NCBI GenBank assembly: GCA_950106755.1
Contig: OX467083.1
Location: 32,607,029 to 32,671,028 of the forward strand
Direction of reading: 5' to 3'
DNA length: 64,000 nucleotides
Source: Climacium dendroides
Taxonomy: Eukaryota > Streptophyta > Bryopsida > Hypnales > Climaciaceae
The stretch's first letter is position 1. Each line of letters starts with the position of its first letter. The notes under the pieces are model-generated. The model saw nothing but the letters and a program-made list of their open reading frames with translations. It was not told where the DNA came from and made no database searches. Positions 47,904 through 59,040 of this stretch are shown in pieces. Made by a program: the position numbers and the translations under genes.

Positions 47904-48879
47904 CCAATTCATCACTTTGGCCTAAGATAATGTAAAGTTTTGAGGCCCAAATTTAGAATTAATTAATGTTCAATTAAAAAAATGTAAGACATGCATCTTT
48001 TTCCTTTCTCTTCCTATTTTTTTTATTTCAAAAAATAAAAGAGAGTATTTTTTTCTTTTTTCTTCATATTTTTCTTCAATTTCAAATATAAAATCTTCGC
48101 CTCACGTAGGTTGTGTAAATGCATAGAGTGACCTTCCCTCACATGTAGAAGAGATTACATAGTGCATTGGTCGTCCATTCAAAAATTGCATTCAAAACTT
48201 GCAAGACTTCTACATTACTAGATATATATCACTTCAAGGTAGATATAATTTTAAATGACAACATTAACAACTTTTGAAAATCCATCATTCCCAACCTTCT
48301 AAATGGCAACCACTGTGCAATAACATACTTACTACTTTCCTACAAAATAAAGAATAAAGTACTTGCCCTTTAAAATGAATTCAATCAAGGTACAACCCAA
48401 GGAACAACAAAAGCTGGAGGAAGTACTTTTGGTTAAGGCACCCAACAATACCTCATAGCTAATTCATGTCACTCTCTTTTGCAGAACCCAAGTTCAAAGA
48501 TTGGCAACATCATCAACAAAATGGAAGAAAAGTTCTAGTGAAACTAACCAAGTGGCACTTTAGTATCGTAAAGTGGTCACCCTTTGTAACACTTGTTTCT
48601 ATCTTTTGATTTGTTTATTTTCCTCTTCTTGCATGTTAGCCAAATTCCACCACCTCTTATAGTTGCAAGGTGAATTGTATACAACAAGATATGATCCCAT
48701 GATTAACAAAAGACAATGGAGGTTGTGTTTACAATATGCTAACTTTTACAATTTTATTGCAATTGTTATTCTATGGAATTCTATAGATTGTCACCCACTC
48801 CATGTGAGTCCCCATTTCATCACTTATGACTCATAAATTTATTTATTTTTTCAATTTTTTCAAATTTGAGTATAGTTTA

Positions 48880-49700
48880 TATATAAAAGCCTCCAAAAGA
48901 GTGTAAAATCAAAACAGGTATGTCACATGCTAATATAGCATTTGATCCAAAATAGAATATTTTCTTAGATATAGCCAAATCATGCATATAAACTCGCATA
49001 TAAATAGTATAGAAATTCAGAATTTGTACAAAGTAAGGATATTTAGTAGAAATTGCCCAAATTGTCTAAACATACCTTGCATGTGACAAATCTTGGCTAA
49101 ATTGGTCCAAAGAAATTTGTGTGAGAATCTTAAGTTGATTCCCAGAGAGAGGTTTTAGTCTCCCATTCTATTTTGCAAATGGTTGAAACCTCAATTATTA
49201 ACCTACAAGTGAAAAAAACTCAAGATGAACCAATGGAGAGCATCTACAACCAAAATAAGGTATTTTGAGGTAAAAATCACGCTCTTAAACCAACAACACA
49301 ACTAGTTTGTCAAGATTTCTTTCTATGTGAAAGATTTCCTATTCATTGGAAGTTAAAAGAGATAGAAGAATTTGATTCTTTTTCTTTGCAAGTGCAAAGT
49401 AAGGATATGAGCTTGCACATATTTTGAGAAATTTCATGAGAGGTCCTATGAAAAATTCTAAATTTTTTTGATAGTTTGAAAATCTTCTTTCAAACAGTTA
49501 ATTGTTAAAAAATTCACAATGAAAAATTTATAAAAATTATTTGGGGTGTGGTAAAATCTTATTAAATATGATCGTACCTTTTTTATGGTAATAAAATGTT
49601 CCAAAATTTTTTAAGACATTCCAATAGCTAGAAGTTTCCAAACTAACAAGATTCTTCAAAATCGGTGAATTTGAAGAAAGATTGTGGAGTTGACCAACAT
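48880..49700. repeat. Long inverted repeat, left arm
   Basis: Reverse-complement partner of 53500-54310. Anchors: ACAGGTATGTCACATG (48914) with CATATGACATACCTATT; TTTGCAAGTGCAAAGTAAGG with CTTTGCACATTTG; CATGAGAGGTCC with CATGAAACCTCTCATGG; AAACTAACAAGATTCTTC with GGATCTTGTTAGTTTT. Diverged, with no coding frame in either arm. Confidence 0.75.
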
Positions 49701-52700
49701 ATTGGAGCACACAAAATTGGAATGAGGTCAAAGTGGGAATTTGATTTCTTAAGTTTTTATGTTGAATATTTGAGTTGAGAATCCAAGGAAAAAAATTCAA
49801 CAAAAAAACAAAGTTGAGTTTTTAACCTTTGGGGGGATTAAGTTGCCGCTAAGTTTTGATGAGTTTCTGGTGATAGAAAAGGGGCAAAAAGTTCTTGAAT
49901 TCTAAAAATAGCCTTCTAAAGTCAATGGTGCAATCCATTTGTGGTTTGAAGTTTTTCTCCAAAAGTTAGAATTTGAACTAGTGTAGAAAGTTAAAAATTA
50001 GAAATTAGGATAAAAATCCTAAGTGATGAGCTTACTACTTGAAAATAAAAGGAGGTGGGTGCCCTTGGAAGAGTATATAAGGGCATCCCTTTTTCTCTCA
50101 AAATTACACCCTCCATAGCTATTTTTTGACACGTTGACACCATTTGGATCTATTTTGTTGGATTTTTGACCATTTGAGCCAAATTGCCAAATTTTTGTGT
50201 TTTTGGAGCATTTCAAGCTTCAATTGTTGTTATATTGACAAACTTTGAAGGATATAGGGTTTTTTCAGATTTTACAACTTGTTTGATGATTGTTGAAATT
50301 TGTTCTTTAGTTGTACTAATCCTAAAATAATTCCCCACCTTATCTTAACAATGCTCCTTTAGGGAGCTTCTAATGAGGTCTTGTTTAAGTTTTTGTCTAC
50401 TAACCAACTTTTGTACTAACTTGTATAAGAGGAGTTTCATACTAATACATGTTTGAACCAACCACATTATACTAATATATTGTCGTAAAGTAAATATTGT
50501 ATAACATTGTATAAGATGTGTATTTAGTTTATATTTCAAAGAGATTATATGATCTGAAGGACAAAATTTACTAGTGATGCTTCTAGTGGCTTTAAGGACA
50601 CTCTTGTTGTCAATGAAGTTATTTAAGAGACAAAAGTTTTAGACAAGTGTCACCGGTTTGGAGTATTCTTTTAAATTTTATAGAATCTATGCATGAGTTT
50701 GAAGTTCAACTCTAGAATGTCAAACTGGAGGGGTTTTATGGAGTCGTAAAATCCAGAGTCTCAACTAGAGGCTAAATTGGAGCTTTTCTTGTCACTGTTG
50801 CCAGTTCAACCATTTCATTTGGCAGTTTCTATACTATTACCAATTCATTTGCAAAATGAAACTGGACCTTTTTGTTTGCCAAAGAAACCTCACGTAGAGT
50901 AGTGTTGGCATAGAAATCTCCAAAGAGGCACTTGTGCTTTGGTAATTTTACTTTAAATTGAATGTGTTGAACCAAACATTCAAGAAGTGATATTTGAAAG
51001 AAGTTACAAGGGTTTGAACGACAACCAGTACTATTGTATAGTTAAACCAATAAAGAGAACTAGTTTATCTCTTAGTTTTGACCTTAGAGGTTTTTTGGCT
51101 TTGAAAGATGAATAATAGTATTTTCCTTGGGCCAATGGGTATTTAAAAGTCCATGTGATGTGTACATGGGTTAATTCCACTTACCTTTATGATCTAGAAG
51201 GTAGGTAGGCAACTTTGCTTGAAGAATTATTTGCAAAATTGCAAATGAAATTTTTAATGAAAGTAGGAGAATTTGTAAGCTTTCTAAAAAGCTATCAATT
51301 TTTTAGTTTGATGAAAAATTACAAAAGTTATAGGTAGTGAAGTAAAAGAAAGTTTGTTACCTTTTTATTCTGAAAAGAATGTAGTTAGAATGGATTTAGA
51401 TTTATGTTTCTTTTGAAGATTTGAAGACTTTAAGACTTGTAGATAAAAAAATTAAAGACTCACATGTTGTGGTTTGTGGCTTGTGGCTTGTTATTCCTAG
51501 CTAGTTTTGGAAACTCATTTTCTTTCTGTTGTTATTCCTAGCTGTGAACACTTTTTACCCACCTATGGTAAATCACTTCACAACTGATTCTTTAGTTTTT
51601 TTAATTCTTGTTAGCGGGTGTTTAAACATTTGTCCAATGAGCCTTTCAAGCAATTGACTCTTTTACCAATTCTACTTTTGCATAAACTTGAAACTAAACA
51701 ACAAAATCTAACCACAAAGAAAGAATTCTCTTCTACTAATCTTTAGTTGCCAAGCCATTGTGATTTTTAGTGATTGGAGAGACAGTCTAAATTTAGTCAC
51801 ATAAGAAAAAAGAACAACTCATGCTATTTCTAAAAACATAAAATACACTTCTATCCGACCTTCCTATCCAAAGTTATGGACGAATGAAGTTTAAGCCTTT
51901 AAGAGGCTAATAAAACTTCATCCACCACTTTAAGCTCGTTACTTAATTCAATTTCTCTTTAAAATTGACCTTTAAATCTATCTATGTGATTTCTACCTCC
52001 TTTCCAAGTTTAGACTTGGATGGATGTTTTTTGCTTTACTTTATCCAATTTCCATCCTAAACTTCATATGCTCATATTTCACTCATTTTGACTCTGATTT
52101 TTAAGTTTGATATGTTTTTGGAAACCTCTAAACACTCTCTACTAAGTTGTAAATTCACTTTTCTACTATCTTTCCATATTCTTCTACCTAGCTCTTGGCC
52201 TAATTAACAATGGCTAATTTAAAGACTTAAAAACACAAAAGAAAGAGTTAGAATTCAAACCTTAGGTTTGGCATCCTCTTGGTAGTTTGCCATGGCCTCA
52301 CGTTACTCCCCTTCTTGTGCCATAACTCTTTTTTCCACCTCACTGATGCTCACCACTTAAGTACAAGTTGTTATTTTAATACAATTTCAAAGAGTCTTTA
52401 ACTCCCTTGCAATCCTTTCTTTTTCTTTTTGCTCTTCTCTTTTCCTTCCCTCCTCTTTTCTTCTCACTATTCTACTATAATGATTTGGATATGTATAAGT
52501 ATCTTAAAATAATTATTTCAAATTCCAAGAAAATAATTCATACGTCTAGATTCACTCTTTCTATCCTATTCTATCATATCCTAAACCTAATTTGTTTGGA
52601 TGGAAGGAATTCTCTAAGATTTCCTTCTCCCTTCCAAATCCTACAACTAAGTTGTATATAAACTTCTACTTTGAATTCCTACTTCATTCTAGCATTCGAA

Positions 52701-53499
52701 TTTTGGGTGTTTGGAGACTACACTTTTCTATTGTAATAGTAGTGGCTAGGGAGAGAAAGAGTGGTGAGTTTAGAATGCTAATTTCTACTCTTCTAGATGC
52801 TAATTGCTACTTATAGGTGCTAATTTTCAATGCTAATTCTCCATTTTTTCTCCTCTATTCTTTAATTTTGGCTTGTAATACTCCAACCTCCTTCTTCCAA
52901 TCTCTAATTTTTGCACAAATTCTAAGTCTTTGTCCTCTGATTCTATTCTAATTCTATCTAATTTTTCTCCTCTCTCCCTTCTATGTCTAATTTTATTTGT
53001 TTATTCTATATTTTTCTTCTAATTTTCTGATTTTAGACTAATTAATTAAAACAAAAAAAAACAAAAAAAATCCAAACAAACATTAACTAAATTGATTAAA
53101 ATTAAAAACAACAACGTGTTTAACAAGAGGGGATGATTAAGCCCCTCCTTCGGCCTGCCCTAGCTGCTAGGCGAACTGGTCTAGTGGATGACCATGGCGG
53201 ACTTGCTGGACCAGGCTTGACCAACCAAGCTTGACCAATACCCTTGGGATTGTTGGTTGGTTGTCGAGGGCTTGGCTCCCCTAGTGGTCACAATGACTAG
53301 GGTTTGTCTTAGAGGCTGGTCCCGAAACACAACAAAAATTGAATTTTTATAGGATTATTTTACAACAAATAGTTTTTATCAAAGGATAAAACACAATGAA
53401 AAAATGAAGCTCTTGGGAACACACTCAAAAACTCTCAACAAGGAAAAAGCTAAGAAAGAAATGAATATATACTAGGAACTAATTTGGCAAACTAAAGAA
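49701..53499. other. Gene-free interior between the long inverted arms
   Basis: No transposase, gag or pol frame found. 51850-51930 (GGACGAATGAAGTTTAAGCC) resembles the complement of 56500-56590. 53120-53330 is unusually GC-rich with repeated TTGACCAA and GGCTTG words. Confidence 0.45.
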
Positions 53500-54310
53500 C
53501 TCTACGTTTGATCTTCAATTTTGTCAGTTTTGGAGGATCTTGTTAGTTTTGATTATTTTGATTATTGAAATTCCATAAAACTTGTCAAAGCGCATTTTTA
53601 ACATAAAAAAGCTATGTTAATTTTTAGTGAGATTTTACTGCAACCTGGATAATTTTTAGAAATTTTTCATCTTGTTTTTTAGTAGTTGACCGCTCAAAAA
53701 AAATCTTCTAAAGATTAGAAAAAATTGAGACTTTTCATGAAACCTCTCATGGAATTCTACAAAAGATGTGCAAGTTCATATTTTTACTTTGCACATTTGA
53801 AGAAGGAGAATCAAATCTTGCTATCTTCTTTAATTTTCGATAAATAAAGAATCTTCCAAATGGAAGGAAATCTTAACAAACCAATTGCGCCATTGGACTC
53901 TTGGCACAATTCTCACCTCAAATTACCATACTTAAGTTGTAAATGTCCTCCTCTGATCCATCTTGAGTTTTCTTCACATATATGCTAACAATTGGGGTTT
54001 CTACTATTTTGTCAATGGAATGGGGAAACTAAAACCTATTTTTAGAACTCAACTATAAGAATCTTACATGGTTTCCTCGGACCAATTTAGCCAAGTTTTG
54101 TCCTTTGCAACACACGTTTTAATAGTCTGGACTGTTTCTACCAGAAACACTTACTATGTACAAATTACAGGGTTCTAACCTATTTACATATAGAATTTAG
54201 TTACAACTGAATGAAAATATTTGTTTTATGACCAAATACTATAATGTCATATGACATACCTATTTTGGTTCTATACTCTTTTTATGTCTTTTTGTATATA
54301 TTTCTACACT
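53500..54310. repeat. Long inverted repeat, right arm
   Basis: Collinear with the reverse complement of 48880-49700 over about 800 bp. The arms are 3.8 kb apart. Confidence 0.75.
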
Positions 54311-55144
54311 CAAAACTCATGAAAATGAAAAAAAGAAAATCTTAAGTCCCAAGTGACAAACTTGTGGTGCAAACTTGGGGCTTACACTAGCCGGTTTTGA
54401 AAGCTTGTTGTTTACATTTTTGCATTGTTAACATAGTTGTAGATTATGTAAGTATCCAATATTAGTTCTATTTCATGTTTGTGGCAACAAAGTAGGATTG
54501 ATCATCTACATGGTCATTTTTTTTGTTATTCTTGTTGAGGAGGCACAATTGTTGGTCATCGTGGGTTTAAAGTTTAAGAGCCAATCTTTGGGACGGTTCA
54601 ACTTGTGATATGGCTGTCCTATTTTACCTGTCTGAAGTTTGTGTTTTCTTATCAACTACCCTGACCTTTGAACCCATTTAGAGAAATTACAGGATAAGCC
54701 AACGAGGAGCAATTTGAAGAATTGGAGACTAAAAGACTAGAAGATTCGATTCAACTTCTTAACAAACTATTTTCAGTCGCAATCAAATACTCTGCATATT
54801 CCTAAAGCATTCTCTTCTCTACACGACAACATATTGTAAACCATTTGGCCGAGGTTGCTAAACTCTCTAAATCTTGTGAAAATCCTCTTGATTTCCAATT
54901 AGATAGCAATGCTTTGAACTTAGGAGTCTTGGAAATTATAAGTGTTTAAAATTTTCAATTAGATGGCAAAGCTTTGAACATAGGAGTTTAAAAACAACTC
55001 TCTTTGACATTTTTACAATTAGTAAAAATTAAGCCCAAGCTTGTTTCTAAATATCAAAGTCTTAAAGCAATAGGTTGTTTCCAAACATCTAAATTTTAGG
55101 CAAACTTTGACCAAGGTTTATTAAAAACCCAAACCGCAAATCTG
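54311..55144. other. AT-rich spacer
   Basis: No gene seen. AATTAGATGGCAA.GCTTTGAA.ATAGGAGT is duplicated near 54900 and 54955. Confidence 0.4.
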
Positions 55145-55325
55145 CCTAGGTGGAGTAGATTAGAACAAAATAAACATAAAATCCAAACCCCAAACTTAAA
55201 CCCCAAACCTAAACCATTTGTCATTAAACCCCAAACCCCAAACCCCAAACCCCAAACCTAGAACAAAATAACCATTTGGGGTTTGATGACAAATGGTTAT
55301 TTTGTTCTAATCTACTCCATCTAGG
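55145..55325. repeat. Foldback carrying a CCCCAAA array
   Basis: 29-base arms at 55145-55173 (starts CCTAGGTGGAGTAGATTAG) and 55297-55325 pair with two mismatches. An inner pair, AACCATTTGTCATTAAACCC and GGGTTTGATGACAAATGGTT, lies inside. Between them CCCCAAA is repeated in tandem at about 55226-55257. The arm sequence GATTAGAACAAAATAAACAT is also repeated directly just outside at about 55329. Confidence 0.85.
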
Positions 55326-57814
55326 ATTAGATTAGAACAAAATAAACATAAAATACAACTAGTTAAGGAAGAAGGTAGATTAGAAGGAAGTAGAAGTTAA
55401 ATTAGAATCTTAAAAACCTTCTTATAGCTCAAAAATAAAAATATAAACTCTCTCAATTGCACCACCACTTGAAGCTCTTAACAAGTGGAAACCAAGAAAG
55501 AAAATGAAGAGTGGTTTGAGAAGTGTGATAATTTAGTAAGAAAGAATATTAGGAAGGATTTGATTAGCCATTAGGAGTGAGAATATTTAATAGTTGATGG
55601 AAAAATAAACATCCCAAAGGTCAACTATTTTTTAGAAGAAGGTGGCGAAAAATTCTATTGTATCCAAAAGTCAAAGAGTAGAAAATTCAAGATAGAACAG
55701 AATAATCTTAGAAAAAAAAGAAATAGGTGGAAAGAGAAGTTTATAAAGAAATAATTTTAATTAGAAGGTGGATTTTCAAATAGTTGTATCAAACATTTTA
55801 CATCAATATAGAAGTGAGCAAAAAAACATCAAAATTTGAAGAAAAGTGATGGCCCATGCAAAGGACTATGAGGGTGCATTTCAATACCAATTTGATAAAG
55901 CTCAGTCCAAGGCATTTTAATAAATCCCCATTTCTACTTTAATTAGTAAGTTCTAATTAGGGTTCAAGCCTAGGGGTAAGTCAAACCATTAAGACAAATA
56001 GTCAAGTCAAAGTTGAGTTTAGAATCTTATAGTAGAAGTCTAGAGGTTTCCAAAAACATAAAGTAAGGTAGGAGGTTCTAAAAATGCATAAGCTCTAAAA
56101 CTGCCAATCTCCTCAAATGTATACTAGTTGTACATGTTCCTTTTTGTAGCATTCATCAATGCATAAATAGTATAAATTTTAGGGGGTGGGCAATTTTAGA
56201 GACCTATGCCATTTCAACTTCAAAATTTTATAACCAATTCCACAAAGTTCAAAAAAATATGAAACAACTTGGATTAAATGTCAATTCCACTTATTTTTCA
56301 AGGAAAATTTATTGAAAAAAATTCAAGAAGATTCACCTCTCCAAAATTTAGTTTCAACCTTTAGATGGGAAATTTATAATTGCCTACCTTAAACATAAAT
56401 TAAAGTTAAAACAAGAAAGATATAGGTGGATGAAGTTTAAGTGTTAAAATAGATGAAGCTTAGCAAAGTTCATCCAAAAAGAACAAGAATGAAAACTTAA
56501 AAATTAAATAACTACTAGAAGCCAGAAGTGAATAGCCTTTTAAAAAGCTAAACTTCATCCGGCCATATCTTTTGCTAGAAAGGTCACCTTCTTTAGGAAG
56601 CAACAACAATCTAATTAGTTTGACCATTTACATCATTTCTTGCAATTTAATTAGATTTACTTGGTTTTCTTTTGCAAATTTGTATACATTTAGGCCTTAG
56701 AAAAGATCTATTTCTTGGAAGGTACAATGGACAACACCTCGGCATCCACTTAATATGAAAAACACAAACAAAACAAAAACCCGATTGTGCTTACCCGAGG
56801 GTGGGTAAATAAATGATCACATTCCATGAGATGGTTGCCTTTCTTCTTGTCCATATATTATCTAAATTATGGCAATTGTCATGGAACCTATCAATACTCA
56901 CCAAGTCAACCATGCTCCGAAATCAGGGTTGCTAGCGTGCAAGCTTGGGAGCAGGAGCTTGCGAGCCTGTGAGTGGGAATTTTTTTAAGAAAAATTTTGT
57001 GCAAAAATCAAAAGTTGAATAGAGGGTCAGCAACAAACCCATGACCGTGGATTTAGGGTGACTGTAGGCTCTATAACCGTGGATTAAAAAAGCAAAAGCA
57101 ATTTAGGGAATGTAGTGCCATTTGTGGACTATGAAGGATACTTCTATATTTAAGGGATTTTTGTTGCACATAAAATAGAGCTAGGGTGTCTTATCACACA
57201 TGGACTATTGGAAGAAGGTGAAAGTACCTAAATGAGTCAAAGATGTAGGAAAGCAATGTTATCTACTAGTGATATTTTATTGTTGGGGGTTTAGGTAGAG
57301 TGGTTCAATTGTTGAGCTTTGTTTGTCTTCCCATTCAAATCTATGTGTTCATTAGAAGGGCAAGTGTGACCTCATTTTATTCACTACTTCATATCATGAC
57401 TATCGCCGTTTAAAGGTGACAACATTTATTTGCATTCCATTTTTTTCCCCACTATGTAGGAGTTACCATTGGAAGGAGTTATAATTTCTTTCCATTTTTA
57501 TTCCAATCACATTTTTTCGCGCTACTCACTAATTTGCAATAAATAATTTAGTGTACCTTGTTTTCTCTATTTTTGCCACACTATAGAGTACCTAATCTTG
57601 CAGTTGTAAATGAACTCCAAATTCTATAATTCCCACACTTGTCCAATAGACATAGTTTCTCTCTGGGTGTATATTTCATAACATTTTTTAGGGCAAGTTT
57701 AGTATCAAGCAAGAAGCACATTGCACCTCATTTGTAGCCATAACACACACAAATCAAATAAACATAAAAGGAATACACATAGTTCAACTCATAAGATTTG
57801 TCAATCTTATGAGT
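55326..57814. other. Gene-free AT-rich block
   Basis: No frame of interest. 56500-56590 is an inverted match to 51850-51930. It presumably includes the 3' flank of the broken methyltransferase-like gene. Confidence 0.4.
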
Positions 57815-58360
57815 CTAAGTTGCGGTGGACTCGGTCATAGAAACCTCACTAGAAGACGACTCTGGCGTCTCCTCACCCTCAGAAGCTGAAACGTCTACAA
57901 AATGAACTACATTTGCAGCATACTTCGAGATGCGAGGTTTAGGATCTCTACAACCATACTGTTCATATTGTGTCGCCATCTTCTCGGCATACACTGGAAG
58001 TTCATAAGACTTCTTCGGACTCAAGATATGTCTTCGAATCTTCTTCATTCACTAGTAGAAAACAGGCTATCAATGACTGCTGTTTATAACTGCATAACCA
58101 GTCATTTAGGACACTAATGTCAATAGAATGACTAAAACTGGATTTTGGGCTCAGAGTCATTTAGGACAAGTAATTACGAACAAGGCAGTCATTTGGGACA
58201 AGACCATTCTTTTTCATCCTATACTGATGTGGAACTTCATTAGGGTGTGATTATATGGAGCACCTCCAATGGCAGTTTGCCACGTAGCTACAGATCTAAC
58301 ATGTTGAGTTGGCAGTTTTTTATTCGTTGGTATTGGAGTGATTCTATTTGATGTCAAATA

Positions 58361-58611
58361 AGTTGTTGGAGTCATATTATAGGCTGTTGGAGTTATTTTG
58401 CAGGTTGTTGCAATCAATTTGTAAGCTGCTACAATCATTTTGTAAGCTGTTGGAGTCATTTCGCAGGCTGTTGCAGTCATTTCGCAAACTGTTGCAGTCA
58501 CTTCGTAGGCTGTTGCAGTTATTTAGTAGGCTGTTGTAGTCATTTTTCTGGTTGTTGAAGTCATTTTGTAGGTTGTTGGAGTCATTATATAGGCTGTTGG
58601 AATCATTTTGT
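58361..58611. repeat. 21-bp tandem array inside the CACTA element
   Basis: About 12 copies of a unit like GGCTGTTGCAGTCATTTCGTA, starting near 58361, 58381, 58402, 58423, 58444, 58465, 58486, 58507, 58528, 58549, 58570 and 58591. Confidence 0.9.
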
Positions 58612-58784
58612 AGTTATTATGTAAGCTATGGTAGTCATTTTCAAGTGATATTCATTCCAAAAAATGATTAGTTCGGTCACAATATTATAAGCATAAATGA
58701 CTACATTTATACTACTACTACACTATGTTTGCACTATGACTACACTATGACTATATTATAATTGCACTATGTCAAAATCTGAAT

Positions 58785-59040
58785 TGCTTAAGTTGCCTAA
58801 ATTGCATGAACTACCTAAACTCCTTAAATCGCCTAAGTTGCTAGAAATCAGGAATTGCTTAAGTTGCTTAAATTGCTTAAATTTTCTAAACCACCTGCAT
58901 TACCTGAACTATTAGAATTGCCTGAACTACCTGAATTGTCTGAACTGCCTGAATTGCCTCAACTACTTGAATTGCTTGAACTGCCTAAATTGCTTGAACT
59001 ACCTAAATTGCCTGAACTACCTAAATTGCCTGAATTGAAC
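58785..59040. repeat. 9-bp tandem array inside the CACTA element
   Basis: Degenerate copies of CCTGAACTA/CCTAAATTG/CTTGAATTG, strictly in steps of nine bases over most of the stretch. Confidence 0.85.

Noticed and set aside
55226..55257. Interstitial telomere
   Set aside because: The unit is CCCCAAA, only about four to five copies, inside a foldback; not CCCTAAA.
46152..57814. LTR retrotransposon
   Set aside because: No gag, protease, reverse transcriptase or integrase motif and no direct long terminal repeats found; the long repeats here are inverted.
58348..58539. Plus-strand frame with perfect leucine heptads (RLLQSF-type)
   Set aside because: A consequence of the 21-bp tandem array (21 = 7 codons), not a coiled-coil gene.
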